Shown here piece by piece: positions 49,158-55,463 of a stretch of 64,000 nucleotides of DNA. Source of the DNA: a virus; the IMG/VR virus record IMGVR_UViG_3300047483_000537, positions 32,600 through 96,599 of that record. One strand, written 5' to 3'. How positions within the stretch are numbered: the stretch's first letter is position 1; each line of letters begins with the position of its first letter. The notes below the pieces were generated by a model. The model was given only the letters and a program-made list of their open reading frames with translations, did no database searches and was not told the DNA's origin. The position numbers and the translations under genes are program-made.

Positions 49158-49963
49158 GGTAGGTCAGCCTCCATACTTGTAGAGTTAGATAAAGGTGCTT
49201 TCTCTTGTTTGAATACTTTGGATGTAACCAAAGGTTCTGGCATACCGTCCCAATCATTGGGATCTAGAATCATGTATTCTGTTCTAATACTAGGATGTGC
49301 TACCCATATTTGTGTAAGCATGGTACCTACTAATTTTGGCGCATATTGTAGTGCTGTACCCCGCATACCTCGCAAACACCAAGCACTTGTGGGGTTAAGA
49401 TATGAGCCAGCTTTTGGGCCGCTTTTTACTAACAAACCTTGGTGCTGAAGCTCAAGTAGTTGTTCCGACCCTAAACCGTAGCGAAGTGCGTGATCTTCTA
49501 GTTCATTAGTATCACTAGTAATATCTGGCTGCCAAAACATTGCTTCACGCAAATTTTTGTCCACCAGTGGAGTTGTTGCATCAATATCCCACTGGGTATA
49601 CTTAACACCCTGAAACTTCTTTGGTCCCATTAGGATTAATGGAACTAGGGCGCTATAGCTGGCAAACTCTGGATTAATCTGTGATTTAACTAAACTGCCG
49701 CGCTTTAGGCTAGTGCAGACCTTCCACAAACCCATGTGCCATGGTGTGGTAATGTTGGTTTTGGCTGTGGCATTTGCATCTACCCGACCATCCTTCCACA
49801 CTAAAGTCCAGTTGCCATAATGTGCTGCAATTTGTGGTAACATCCACGAATTATAAGCAGTAATACAATGTGCTTTTGCTAAGTCTTCGCATTGTGATGC
49901 ATTTAGCTTTGCGTATTCCTCAAAAGGAAATTCTTTTATATCATTTGAACGTAATCTAAACAT
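49145..49963 (-). CDS. uncharacterised phage protein, 272 aa
   Basis: An alpha/beta protein with several tryptophan-containing stretches (NSWMLPQIAAHYGNWTLVWKDG, THWHMGLWKV-like TTPWHMGLWKVCTSLKRG) and a helical C-terminal half (GSEQLLELQHQGLLV, LNPTSAWCLRGMRGTAL). No catalytic motif recognised; ends EADLPWLL. Its start has only a weak ribosome site and follows a long leader (49964-50278) with an unusual hairpin, so translation may be regulated. A 16-nt stretch of this gene (49467-49482) also occurs in the large RNA, in the orientation that would pair with its mRNA. Confidence 0.55.
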   Translation of the reverse strand: MFRLRSNDIKEFPFEEYAKLNASQCEDLAKAHCITAYNSWMLPQIAAHYGNWTLVWKDGRVDANATAKTNITTPWHMGLWKVCTSLKRGSLVKSQINPEFASYSALVPLILMGPKKFQGVKYTQWDIDATTPLVDKNLREAMFWQPDITSDTNELEDHALRYGLGSEQLLELQHQGLLVKSGPKAGSYLNPTSAWCLRGMRGTALQYAPKLVGTMLTQIWVAHPSIRTEYMILDPNDWDGMPEPLVTSKVFKQEKAPLSNSTSMEADLPWLL

Positions 49964-50284
49964 AATTTTCTGAAATGTTAAAAACCAGCTTCACAGTAGC
50001 TAGCGGCACTGACCCCCAAGCGGCGAGATCCCAAGGTGGGACAATTTGCTTTGTGGATTTTAATTCAATAAATTTGTGAGTATTTTAAATATAGCTTTTA
50101 AAACACAAAAAACAATACCCCCAATTTGAGCAAGCGACCAAACTAGATAATGTTCAACAATTGCATAAACTGTATAAGATTAATGTCTGGGTCCCCTCTC
50201 CCGTGACCTCCTTCTCCCCACACTAATCAATACAATTTACATTGTTGAACATTCTAGTTTGTATATCCTTTGTAATATAACTAA
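49964..50284 (-). other. long untranslated leader with 21-bp inverted repeat and perfect SD in its loop
   Basis: No gene fits here. On the minus strand the leader contains arms 50241-50261 and 50139-50161 that pair over about 21 bp with one small bulge, enclosing ~79 nt. That loop carries GGGGAGAAGGAGGTCACGGG, whose AAGGAGGT is an exact Shine-Dalgarno complement with no start codon at proper distance. Downstream, near 49990-50045, are further GC-rich segments that could form stems. Looks like a regulatory leader or an independent small RNA. Confidence 0.5.
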
Positions 50285-50313
50285 ATTATAGCACACTTTT
50301 TACATAAATACAA
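50285..50313 (-). promoter_or_regulatory. leftward promoter for the leader and 49145-49963 gene
   Basis: Minus strand TTGTAT (308-313), 17-nt spacer, TATAAT (285-290); start near 50278. Confidence 0.7.
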
Positions 50314-50370
50314 GGTGTAGATTTTAGTTAGCTTATGGAAATCGCTTTCAAACCAGAAACTTTCTGACAT

Positions 50371-50622
50371 TTAGCCCTTTAAAAGTGCTAGTGACTTGTT
50401 TTGAATATTGCTTTTGCTTAGGGTCAGGTCGAAGTATTGCTGACTTTCAAGAACTGCGAGAATTGCAAGAAAATCTTCCAATTCTTGTATTAATTCTTGT
50501 TTGTTGGTGGTTGTGCGATCTGGGTGTGAATTATTTTCACCAAAGCGGTTGATTTTGCTTACCGCTTGAATTACCTCGGCCGCTTCTTCTTGCAGTTTGC
50601 AGATCAAATATTGTGTGTTCAT
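50371..50622 (-). CDS. MazG-like nucleotide pyrophosphohydrolase, probably leaderless
   Basis: 83 residues resembling the short MazG/HisE-like fold: KLQEEAAEVIQAVSKINRFG holds the EE-x(2)-E metal ligands and ELIQELEDFLAILAVLE the second ExxD-like motif. Such enzymes split nucleoside triphosphates; phage copies may change nucleotide pools or alarmones. The -10 TATAAT (50629-50634) is 6 nt before the ATG and no ribosome site is visible, so translation is likely leaderless. One CTTAGGGTCA copy lies inside (50417-50426). Confidence 0.72.
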   Translation of the reverse strand: MNTQYLICKLQEEAAEVIQAVSKINRFGENNSHPDRTTTNKQELIQELEDFLAILAVLESQQYFDLTLSKSNIQNKSLALLKG

Positions 50623-50628
50623 AGATTA

Positions 50629-50634
50629 ATTATA
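50629..50634 (-). promoter_or_regulatory. -10 box placed for a leaderless mazG-like transcript
   Basis: TATAAT followed by 6 nt and ATG on the minus strand; a weak TCGAAA -35 at 17 nt. Confidence 0.5.
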
Positions 50635-50705
50635 CTAGATTTTATAAGTGTTTTCGAGTCAGAATTTTTGTTCTAAAATTTCTGTTTGATGCGTTCATGG
50701 TGTTG

Positions 50706-50948
50706 CTAGTCAAAAGCATGCACCACAAAATAGCCTCCAGCTGTGGTAAGCTGAGTGGAGGTTACATAGTTATAACGGTCACTGACTCGTTCGCCTGTGA
50801 TGGCAACATAGACTTCGTATTCGCTAGGCTCTGCGTCAAAGTCTGTGTGTTCTAGGAACCAACCCATGAGCTTTGAGTCTTGGTAGTCCAAATGTACTAG
50901 CTTTAGTGTGCCAGAATGTTTAAAGGCGTTCATGCCTGGGTGCAACAT
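50706..50948 (-). CDS. conserved phage protein
   Basis: The start at 50948 (MLHPGMNAFKHSG, 80 residues) is 4 nt after the previous gene's stop; the much longer in-frame start at 51137 would overlap that gene almost entirely. A second start at 50933 is possible. Beta-rich with SKLMGWFLEHTDFDAEPSEYEVYVAITGE and a final GGYFVVHAFD. No family recognised. Confidence 0.55.
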   Translation of the reverse strand: MLHPGMNAFKHSGTLKLVHLDYQDSKLMGWFLEHTDFDAEPSEYEVYVAITGERVSDRYNYVTSTQLTTAGGYFVVHAFD

Positions 50949-50952
50949 ATAC

Positions 50953-51180
50953 TTAAGTGTTCTCACTTTTTTGCTCCCATAATTTGCCACGGATACCACA
51001 GTTTGTGAACCAACCACGTTGTTTTCGCTCATCACTACAGCTGCTTCCATATGCCTCAGCTGTATTAGCAAGTGCCCAGTAGTCATTGGCGTTAACAATG
51101 GGATGTACACATCTGAGTGCTCCATAGTCCTTTTCACGTGATCGTGAGTGTTGGCACTCTTTGCAGAATTTAACTTGCAT
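50953..51180 (-). CDS. cysteine-rich small protein (zinc-binding likely)
   Basis: 75 residues with KFCKECQHSR, LRCVHP, SSCSDERKQRGWFTNCGIRGKLWEQ: C-x-x-C at residues 6-9, then single Cys, and a C...C-G-x-x-G-x-x-WE ending. This pattern recurs in phage proteins of unknown function. Overlaps the upstream gene by 11 nt. Likely binds zinc; role unknown. Confidence 0.65.
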   Translation of the reverse strand: MQVKFCKECQHSRSREKDYGALRCVHPIVNANDYWALANTAEAYGSSCSDERKQRGWFTNCGIRGKLWEQKSENT

Positions 51181-51493
51181 CTACTAGCTCCAAGAAGCGG
51201 TATAATGTCATGGTTGTAGGGTCATAGCTGGTACCATCAACGATAAACTCCATGTTTTGTGTACCATGCTCAGTTTCATACATCCACCACATCAGCCATT
51301 CGAATAAGGTGTCGCCAAGTAGTTCGGCGACAAGTTCTGTGTAAGCACCTTCAATGGGCTCTGCTAGTCCAAAAACTTGATTGTCCGACCCTAAGGCTGC
51401 AAGTGCTGTGTTAAGCATGCTCTCTCCAGCTCGTTGCTGAATATTGGCCATGCAGTAGTTGTAAGCGATTTGGTGTGTGGTTTTAATTGTCAC
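51170..51493 (-). CDS. conserved phage protein
   Basis: 107 residues, helical and acidic, with ELLGDTLFEWLMWWMYETEHGTQNMEFIVDGTSYD as the most striking segment (a 'WLMWWMYE' core). I recognise the general look from small-gene clusters of phages, without a known function. It overlaps both neighbours by about 11 nt. A GACCCTAA octamer (51387-51394) lies in it. Confidence 0.55.
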   Translation of the reverse strand: MTIKTTHQIAYNYCMANIQQRAGESMLNTALAALGSDNQVFGLAEPIEGAYTELVAELLGDTLFEWLMWWMYETEHGTQNMEFIVDGTSYDPTTMTLYRFLELVDAS

Positions 51494-51791
51494 GGATATA
51501 TCTTTCTAGTTGTTGGCGATCCAGCCAGCTATGTGCAACTGGAATACGTCCAAATAGTTCATAATTGGTTAGTGCTTGAGTCTTTTCGACTTTGGCAGGT
51601 TTAGGCGCTCCGGTACTTGAGATAACCCAGACCTGATTGCCTGGTTCGACGAAAAATCCATCTGCGGTCACACCCACAGCACGAGTGTTGAGTACGGCTT
51701 CTGCAAACTGTTCCAGTTCGGATCGCTGCACTGGTCCGATCTGTGACCACTCTAAGAGCCTGGGTGGTAGTAGGTTTTTGATATTGGTCAT
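51483..51791 (-). CDS. uncharacterised protein
   Basis: 102 residues: helical N-terminus (LLPPRLLEWSQIGPVQRSELEQFAEAV), a beta part (GVTADGFFVEPGNQVWVISST) and a helical end (HSWLDRQQLERYIRDN). It overlaps the upstream 56-residue gene as ATGA. No motif. Confidence 0.5.
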   Translation of the reverse strand: MTNIKNLLPPRLLEWSQIGPVQRSELEQFAEAVLNTRAVGVTADGFFVEPGNQVWVISSTGAPKPAKVEKTQALTNYELFGRIPVAHSWLDRQQLERYIRDN

Positions 51792-51958
51792 TTTTTTAAT
51801 TCCTCTGCACGACGATCAACATCCTTGAGATGTGCGTCCAGTTTTTTGAGCAGCTGTTCACGTTCACGGCCTTGCAGCTTATTAGCCGCACTCAGCATCG
51901 AAAAGGCGTCGCTGTTCTTGGCAAGTACATGGTGTTTGTAGTTTACATAGTTCTGCAT
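51788..51958 (-). CDS. 56-residue helical protein
   Basis: ATG at 51958 with AAAGGA 5 nt upstream; TGA 51788-51790 overlapping the next ATG. Product begins MQNYVNYKHHVLAKNSDAF and ends in a long amphipathic helix (GREREQLLKKLDAHLKDVDR). Its first 77 nt overlap the end of the gene at 51882 in another frame. Good ribosome site and ATGA coupling support it. Confidence 0.55.
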   Translation of the reverse strand: MQNYVNYKHHVLAKNSDAFSMLSAANKLQGREREQLLKKLDAHLKDVDRRAEELKK

Positions 51959-52091
51959 AATAATCCTTTAGGTCTTGAACGGTGGCATCACACCACTCAC
52001 ACTCTGGGTCACCATAAGGTCCACGCCAGGTATATAGTCGTTGTAAGATCAGCTTGCCACGCCAGTTTGTGCGAAATCGGTAGTGTTTCAT
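51882..52091 (-). CDS. conserved small phage protein
   Basis: 69 residues: FRTNWRGKLILQRLYTWRG, CEWCDATVQDLKDYY, then a cysteine-containing tail (TPCTCQEQ). The 'WRGKLILQ' plus 'DATVQDLxxYY' pattern recurs in tailed phages; function unknown. Four-nt overlap with the upstream nucleotidase-like gene. Confidence 0.6.
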   Translation of the reverse strand: MKHYRFRTNWRGKLILQRLYTWRGPYGDPECEWCDATVQDLKDYYAELCKLQTPCTCQEQRRLFDAECG

Positions 52092-52588
52092 TGTGTGCTT
52101 TTAAATTGTTGGTCTAGCCAAGGCTTGCATAGCTCCCAGGTTTTGTACTGGTGTGCAATTCCGCCTGCAGCAGTCCACTGATCACAGTTAACTGCACGAT
52201 CGTCGATTAGTATATCGCCTGGTGTGCAGCGCTGTTGCTTGTCTTCCGAATAAGGGCCGATAAACACTGGAATACCAGGAAAGTAGTACTGTGCCCATAG
52301 GACTTTGTCATATGCAGCAAAGGGCAAGTCATTGTTGTGTGGCAGTGCAGTTAAAAAGTAAAGACCCTCAATCTTAGCAGATCGGTATAATTCAAGGCAG
52401 TAGGCAACCAAGTCCTCAGCACCTGCTTTGAGTTCTAAGTCGCGAAACATACGCTGTGCAGATTTAAGTCGCCGCCAGGTTTGTTCTGGCAACCATGCTC
52501 CGTCGTTGAGTTCTGGACTACGCAAGTAGCTAACAGCAAAAGCTCGCCAGTCAGCTACTACTTCGTCCATGTCTAAGTATAGTTTCAT
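52088..52588 (-). CDS. HAD-type 5'-nucleotidase-like protein
   Basis: The start at 52588 (MKLYLDMDEVVADW, 166 residues) has GGAG 6 nt upstream; the longer frame from 52678 overlaps the previous gene. LYLDMDEV holds the HAD nucleophile (D6, D8). FLTALPHNN is motif II, and a late PGDILIDDRAVNCDQW is motif III. This order and the DMDEVLAD-like start match phage 5'(3')-deoxyribonucleotidases that recycle dNMPs. Substrate not proven. Confidence 0.75.
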   Translation of the reverse strand: MKLYLDMDEVVADWRAFAVSYLRSPELNDGAWLPEQTWRRLKSAQRMFRDLELKAGAEDLVAYCLELYRSAKIEGLYFLTALPHNNDLPFAAYDKVLWAQYYFPGIPVFIGPYSEDKQQRCTPGDILIDDRAVNCDQWTAAGGIAHQYKTWELCKPWLDQQFKSTQ

Positions 52589-52589
52589 G

Positions 52590-52880
52590 TTAGCTCCAAG
52601 TTCGGTGGGCTTCAGCAACCCACTCACACCCATCATACTCCATAACCGTCCAGTCAACATCATCTGGAATTGTGACAATTTTCAATCGGGCATATGTGCC
52701 ACCAGCTCGCTCACCTAGTGCTTTGACTGTGGCCAGCAGTCGTGGACAGTCTCTGGGAATGTCAGAATCATACTCACTGGGTTCTGCTCCTTGTTCGCGA
52801 CAAAAGCCACGGTACATTTCCATGGCTGCTTCGCTGAGGCCAAATCCGCCGTGTCGTGCATTGATTACAATTTGTGTCAT
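52590..52880 (-). CDS. conserved phage protein (IVINxxxGGFGLS type)
   Basis: 96 residues: IVINARHGGFGLSEAAMEMY at the start, CPRLLATVKALGERAGGTYARLKIVTIPDDVDWTVMEYDGCEWVAEAHRTW at the end. This combination is a widely shared phage small protein whose function is not known to me. Overlaps the upstream gene by 4 nt. Confidence 0.7.
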   Translation of the reverse strand: MTQIVINARHGGFGLSEAAMEMYRGFCREQGAEPSEYDSDIPRDCPRLLATVKALGERAGGTYARLKIVTIPDDVDWTVMEYDGCEWVAEAHRTWS

Positions 52881-53131
52881 ACAGTTTCCAGTCTGGTTGA
52901 ATGTGTGTCGATAACATCGTCACTGGGGTTGTCCAGTGGATGCAAGTATTTAGCTTGTGCAGCAAACATACTGCGAAAACTACCATTAACTGTGGTGATG
53001 ACTTCTGGTGTGATCTTCCACACATCATCAAACAGGTTACTTTCAGCTGTAACAATCTTGCCGTTGCAGTCGGCTCCCAGTGCTCCGTGCGGAACACCAC
53101 GAATCATACAAAGTGTGTTTGGTTTGATCAT
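52877..53131 (-). CDS. conserved phage protein
   Basis: The start at 53131 (MIKPNTLCMIRGVPHG, 84 residues) follows a TTGGAG ribosome site and the promoter at 53152. A beta-barrel-like N-terminal half (CNGKIVTAESNLFDDVWKITPEV) is followed by AKYLHPLDNPSDD. Similar short proteins occur in other phages; function unknown. Confidence 0.6.
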   Translation of the reverse strand: MIKPNTLCMIRGVPHGALGADCNGKIVTAESNLFDDVWKITPEVITTVNGSFRSMFAAQAKYLHPLDNPSDDVIDTHSTRLETV

Positions 53132-53151
53132 TTTTTCTCCAATTAAGCATA

Positions 53152-53181
53152 TATTATACCCCAAAAAGCAAAAAGCCACAA
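53152..53181 (-). promoter_or_regulatory. leftward promoter overlapping a terminator
   Basis: Minus strand TTGTGG (176-181), 18-nt spacer, TATAAT (152-157) then ATATGCTTAATTGGAGA, the same leader style as at 57334 and 60852. The -35 lies within the terminator stem at 53173. Confidence 0.6.
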
Positions 53182-53204
53182 GTGCAAGATAACACTTGTG
53201 GCTT
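53173..53204 (-). terminator. intrinsic terminator
   Basis: AAGCCACAAGTG / CACTTGTGGCTT, a 12-bp perfect stem with an 8-nt loop; minus-strand T run follows (TTTTTGC). Ends the operon segment whose last gene stops at 53228. Confidence 0.88.
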
Positions 53205-53227
53205 ATTTTTGTTGCGTAAAAACAACA

Positions 53228-53446
53228 TTAGTTAAACAGTTTGTTTAGTTTTTGCTCCGTCCAAGGTATGGCGATTTTACCTAGGACAAGCCAACCAAAG
53301 CTACAGTAAACAATGGCGTCTAACCAATTTCTGGGAATTACCCATTCTGTTAGCAGAATCCAAAGTGCAATTACTAGCAGCATTGCCCAAAACTGAAACC
53401 GGTTTACATAAGCGTAAATACAAAATTCATGCCAAAACTGTTTCAT
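53228..53446 (-). CDS. small membrane protein
   Basis: 72 residues with two transmembrane helices (~18-36 and ~42-60; AMLLVIALWILLTEWVIP and IVYCSFGWLVLGKIAI) and short charged ends. Overlaps the upstream gene by 4 nt. No family recognised. Confidence 0.6.
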   Translation of the reverse strand: MKQFWHEFCIYAYVNRFQFWAMLLVIALWILLTEWVIPRNWLDAIVYCSFGWLVLGKIAIPWTEQKLNKLFN

Positions 53447-53643
53447 GGACGTTCCTTGGGAAATGGCCAGTTGGGGTTGACGTCAGGAGTGTCTCCCACA
53501 CAATCACAGCTGCGGCCTTGATTGCAGTCGCCGGTACAGCCGTTGTTGCAACAGTTAATATCTAAGTGCTGGTGTGTAAACCATACCAACACACCAATAA
53601 TAGTTGCAAATGAAATAAACATTGCAATGTAGATAAGTGTCAT
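53443..53643 (-). CDS. single-pass membrane protein with cysteine cluster
   Basis: The start at 53643 (MTLIYIAMFISFATIIG, 66 residues) places one transmembrane helix at the N-terminus. The rest holds six cysteines in a dense DINCCNNGCTGDCNQGRSCDC pattern, which suggests disulphides if periplasmic or a metal site if cytoplasmic, then a Pro-rich tail. The long frame from 53880 overlaps the neighbour and is rejected. Confidence 0.55.
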   Translation of the reverse strand: MTLIYIAMFISFATIIGVLVWFTHQHLDINCCNNGCTGDCNQGRSCDCVGDTPDVNPNWPFPKERP

Positions 53644-53644
53644 A

Positions 53645-54331
53645 TTAATCCCACAAATTTTCGTAGTATTTGCCAAATAGTCGGAAGCCGTTGGTGATAC
53701 GTGCTTGTTCAACAGCCATGCCTTCGTAGTCACACTTGTAAGTGTCATTGGGGCCACTAACCATGTGGTACAGTGTAGGCTTACCGGCATCATCCCAAGC
53801 ACAAGGCTCGGTTTTAAAGTCGATAGTACCACTACGATATTTTTCTTGCCAGCTGTCGTCACACTTGCAGGAAAACGCAAAGATCATTTCATCTAGTACC
53901 CAATCCCAACGCTTGAAGTGATTGGCGTCTGTGTCCCACTCAGATTCCTTGGCAGGAGCTGAGGTGCTCTTGAGATGTTCTGGAACGTCACAGTCATCTA
54001 CGTGTGGTGCTCCATGTTTGGTAGCTTGCAATTGACGCAGCATGGGCAGTGCAATAAGTGCTAGAGTATGGTCCATGCCCCAAGTATCCCAACGATCAAT
54101 TTTTACATACACTTGGCGCTGCTTCTTAGACTCAATCCACTGACACACTCGGGTTAGCCAAGTATCCGAACCATCCTTGCGCTCAGCAAGCCAAGTGCCA
54201 AAGTCATGAACCCAGTCAGGTTTGGATTCCATGTTGTATTTGTCTTTAACTGGTTTGACCCAAAAGCAGAGTAGGTCAGCAATTTGATAAGGGCCCCACC
54301 AAGTGGTGTATTTGCCGATTTTTACTTTCAT
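53645..54331 (-). CDS. conserved phage protein (WDTWxMDHTLALI type)
   Basis: 228 residues. VYVKIDRWDTWGMDHTLALIALPMLRQLQATKHGAPHVDDCDVPEHL followed by HFKRWDWVLDEMIFAFSCK is a well-spread pattern in tailed phages of many hosts. No enzymatic assignment is known to me; WD-rich motifs and several acids could bind metal or nucleotide. Overlaps the upstream gene by 4 nt. Confidence 0.72.
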   Translation of the reverse strand: MKVKIGKYTTWWGPYQIADLLCFWVKPVKDKYNMESKPDWVHDFGTWLAERKDGSDTWLTRVCQWIESKKQRQVYVKIDRWDTWGMDHTLALIALPMLRQLQATKHGAPHVDDCDVPEHLKSTSAPAKESEWDTDANHFKRWDWVLDEMIFAFSCKCDDSWQEKYRSGTIDFKTEPCAWDDAGKPTLYHMVSGPNDTYKCDYEGMAVEQARITNGFRLFGKYYENLWD

Positions 54332-54648
54332 GGAAATAACCTCAATTGTTGGTAGACATAACAGTGCAAGTTTTCACGAGCACGATCAAATACTTCGCAT
54401 GGCTCAACCATTTCAGGCTCACAGCCTTCAACCGCACAAGCGTATTGCAGCAAGGTGTAGTCAATGTCCAACCACATGGCTTCAGCTCCGGCTTTGTAAG
54501 CCTCAAACATCCAGTAGTCACGATTGTCAGAATTGGCAGGATTGCCATAGCCGTAGACTTGTGCACGATTTGAACCCAGTTCAGGATACTGTTCTTCAAA
54601 AAACCAGCGATTAAACTCACGCTTTAAGTTAAATTTTTCACGTTGCAT
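54328..54648 (-). CDS. uncharacterised phage protein
   Basis: 106 residues, charged, with SDNRDYWMFEAYKAGAEAMW and an unusual cysteine-glutamate stretch (YACAVEGCEPEMVEPCEVFDRA). Mostly helical by pattern. Shares one base with the upstream gene and overlaps the next by 4 nt, so it is translated as part of a tightly packed operon. The 'YWMFEAYKAGAEAMW' part resembles small phage proteins with a FEAWKAGA motif. Confidence 0.6.
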   Translation of the reverse strand: MQREKFNLKREFNRWFFEEQYPELGSNRAQVYGYGNPANSDNRDYWMFEAYKAGAEAMWLDIDYTLLQYACAVEGCEPEMVEPCEVFDRARENLHCYVYQQLRLFP

Positions 54649-54854
54649 TAATAAGGTCCTTGGTGATTGTCACAAGCAGCAGTGATTTCTGTGTAGAAGT
54701 CCGCCAGAACTTTGAGCGCATCTTTGTCATCGCCGTGTTTATAGGCATTACGAATTGCATTACGAAAGTCATCTAGCAAATTGTGGTACTGCTGGGCATT
54801 AAGATACATACGAGCCTCATCAGCGTCAGCACATTGAATTTTAAGTTCTAGCAT
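54648..54854 (-). CDS. conserved small phage protein
   Basis: 68 residues: LELKIQCADADEARMYLNAQQYHNLLDDFRNAIRNAYKHG followed by an acidic C-terminal helix. This 'A-x-Y-L-N-A-x-x-Y-x-x-L-x-D-F' pattern is shared by many tailed phages; the function is unknown. Overlaps the zinc-ribbon gene upstream by 14 nt. Confidence 0.65.
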   Translation of the reverse strand: MLELKIQCADADEARMYLNAQQYHNLLDDFRNAIRNAYKHGDDKDALKVLADFYTEITAACDNHQGPY

Positions 54855-55035
54855 ATTTGTTTAATTGTTTGAGTGTTGAGAGGTCGGTAACCGGTTGGTA
54901 ATTAGACTTTGCCATTGGCACAATACAGTGCTTGAAAGCACGTGCTACTAGCTCGCCACACGGCAAGCAAGTGTGTTTGCCCAATGCCCAACGGCGTGGG
55001 TTTACGTCATCTGAACATTTTACGCAAAAATACAT
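54841..55035 (-). CDS. zinc-ribbon-like small protein
   Basis: The start at 55035 (MYFCVKCSDDVNPRRWALG, 64 residues) is placed by a CGGAGA ribosome site and the promoter at 55061. Two C-x-x-C pairs (FCVKC, TCLPCG) make a zinc ribbon; the C-terminus is helical and basic (VTDLSTLKQLNKYART). Such phage zinc proteins are widespread and uncharacterised. The promoter lies between 12-bp inverted arms, so this gene may be repressed. Confidence 0.68.
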   Translation of the reverse strand: MYFCVKCSDDVNPRRWALGKHTCLPCGELVARAFKHCIVPMAKSNYQPVTDLSTLKQLNKYART

Positions 55036-55037
55036 TG

Positions 55038-55089
55038 TTGAAGTCTCCGAAATATGAATTATTATATCACTATGGGCCGGAGACTTCAA
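55038..55089 (-). promoter_or_regulatory. promoter bracketed by a 12-bp inverted repeat
   Basis: Minus strand TTGAAG (084-089), 17-nt spacer, TATAAT (061-066). The arms TTGAAGTCTCCG (one covering the -35, 55078-55089) and CGGAGACTTCAA (55038-55049, containing the ribosome site) are perfect complements. This could be a two-site operator or an RNA hairpin when read from upstream. Confidence 0.7.
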
Positions 55090-55093
55090 ATCT

Positions 55094-55462
55094 TTATTTT
55101 CGCATTGCACGAACTAAGGTTTCAGTTAGGCTACGAATGGCTTTCTCATAACTTTGAACACGTTGACGCTGACCTGGCAACCATTCAGGTTTTAGTGTAA
55201 GAGCCAGTTCTTCATCCGTGGTAACTAGCACAGGTTTAGTGGTGCCATCTCGCCAACGAAGTCGTTCACAGTAGATGGTTACTGTTTTTAGGCTTGGAAC
55301 CATCATGGGCTCTGACCATGGTTCTTTGGCTATGTTAATTTTAACTGGATCTTGTACCGCTACACGTATAGCTCCTTGACGCTCTAGCTGCTCTAGCAGC
55401 CAAACAGGTAAATCTAATACCGTAATAGGTTCAAAATCTTTAGTGTAGAGTACAACATTCAT
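55094..55462 (-). CDS. conserved phage protein (FEPITVLDLP type)
   Basis: The start at 55462 (MNVVLYTKDFEPITVLDLP, 122 residues) is two bases after the ThyX stop; the ATG at 55480 overlaps ThyX more. Beta-rich with WLLEQLERQGAIRVAVQDP, VPSLKTVTIYCERLRWRDGT and a basic C-terminus. The starting motif is common in phage small proteins. Function unknown. Confidence 0.65.
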   Translation of the reverse strand: MNVVLYTKDFEPITVLDLPVWLLEQLERQGAIRVAVQDPVKINIAKEPWSEPMMVPSLKTVTIYCERLRWRDGTTKPVLVTTDEELALTLKPEWLPGQRQRVQSYEKAIRSLTETLVRAMRK

Positions 55463-55463
55463 A

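Noticed and set aside
50706-51137. Long version (143 codons) of the gene ending at 50706
   Set aside because: Its first 60 codons overlap the cysteine-rich gene 50953-51180, which has the better protein pattern; the start at 50948 is used.
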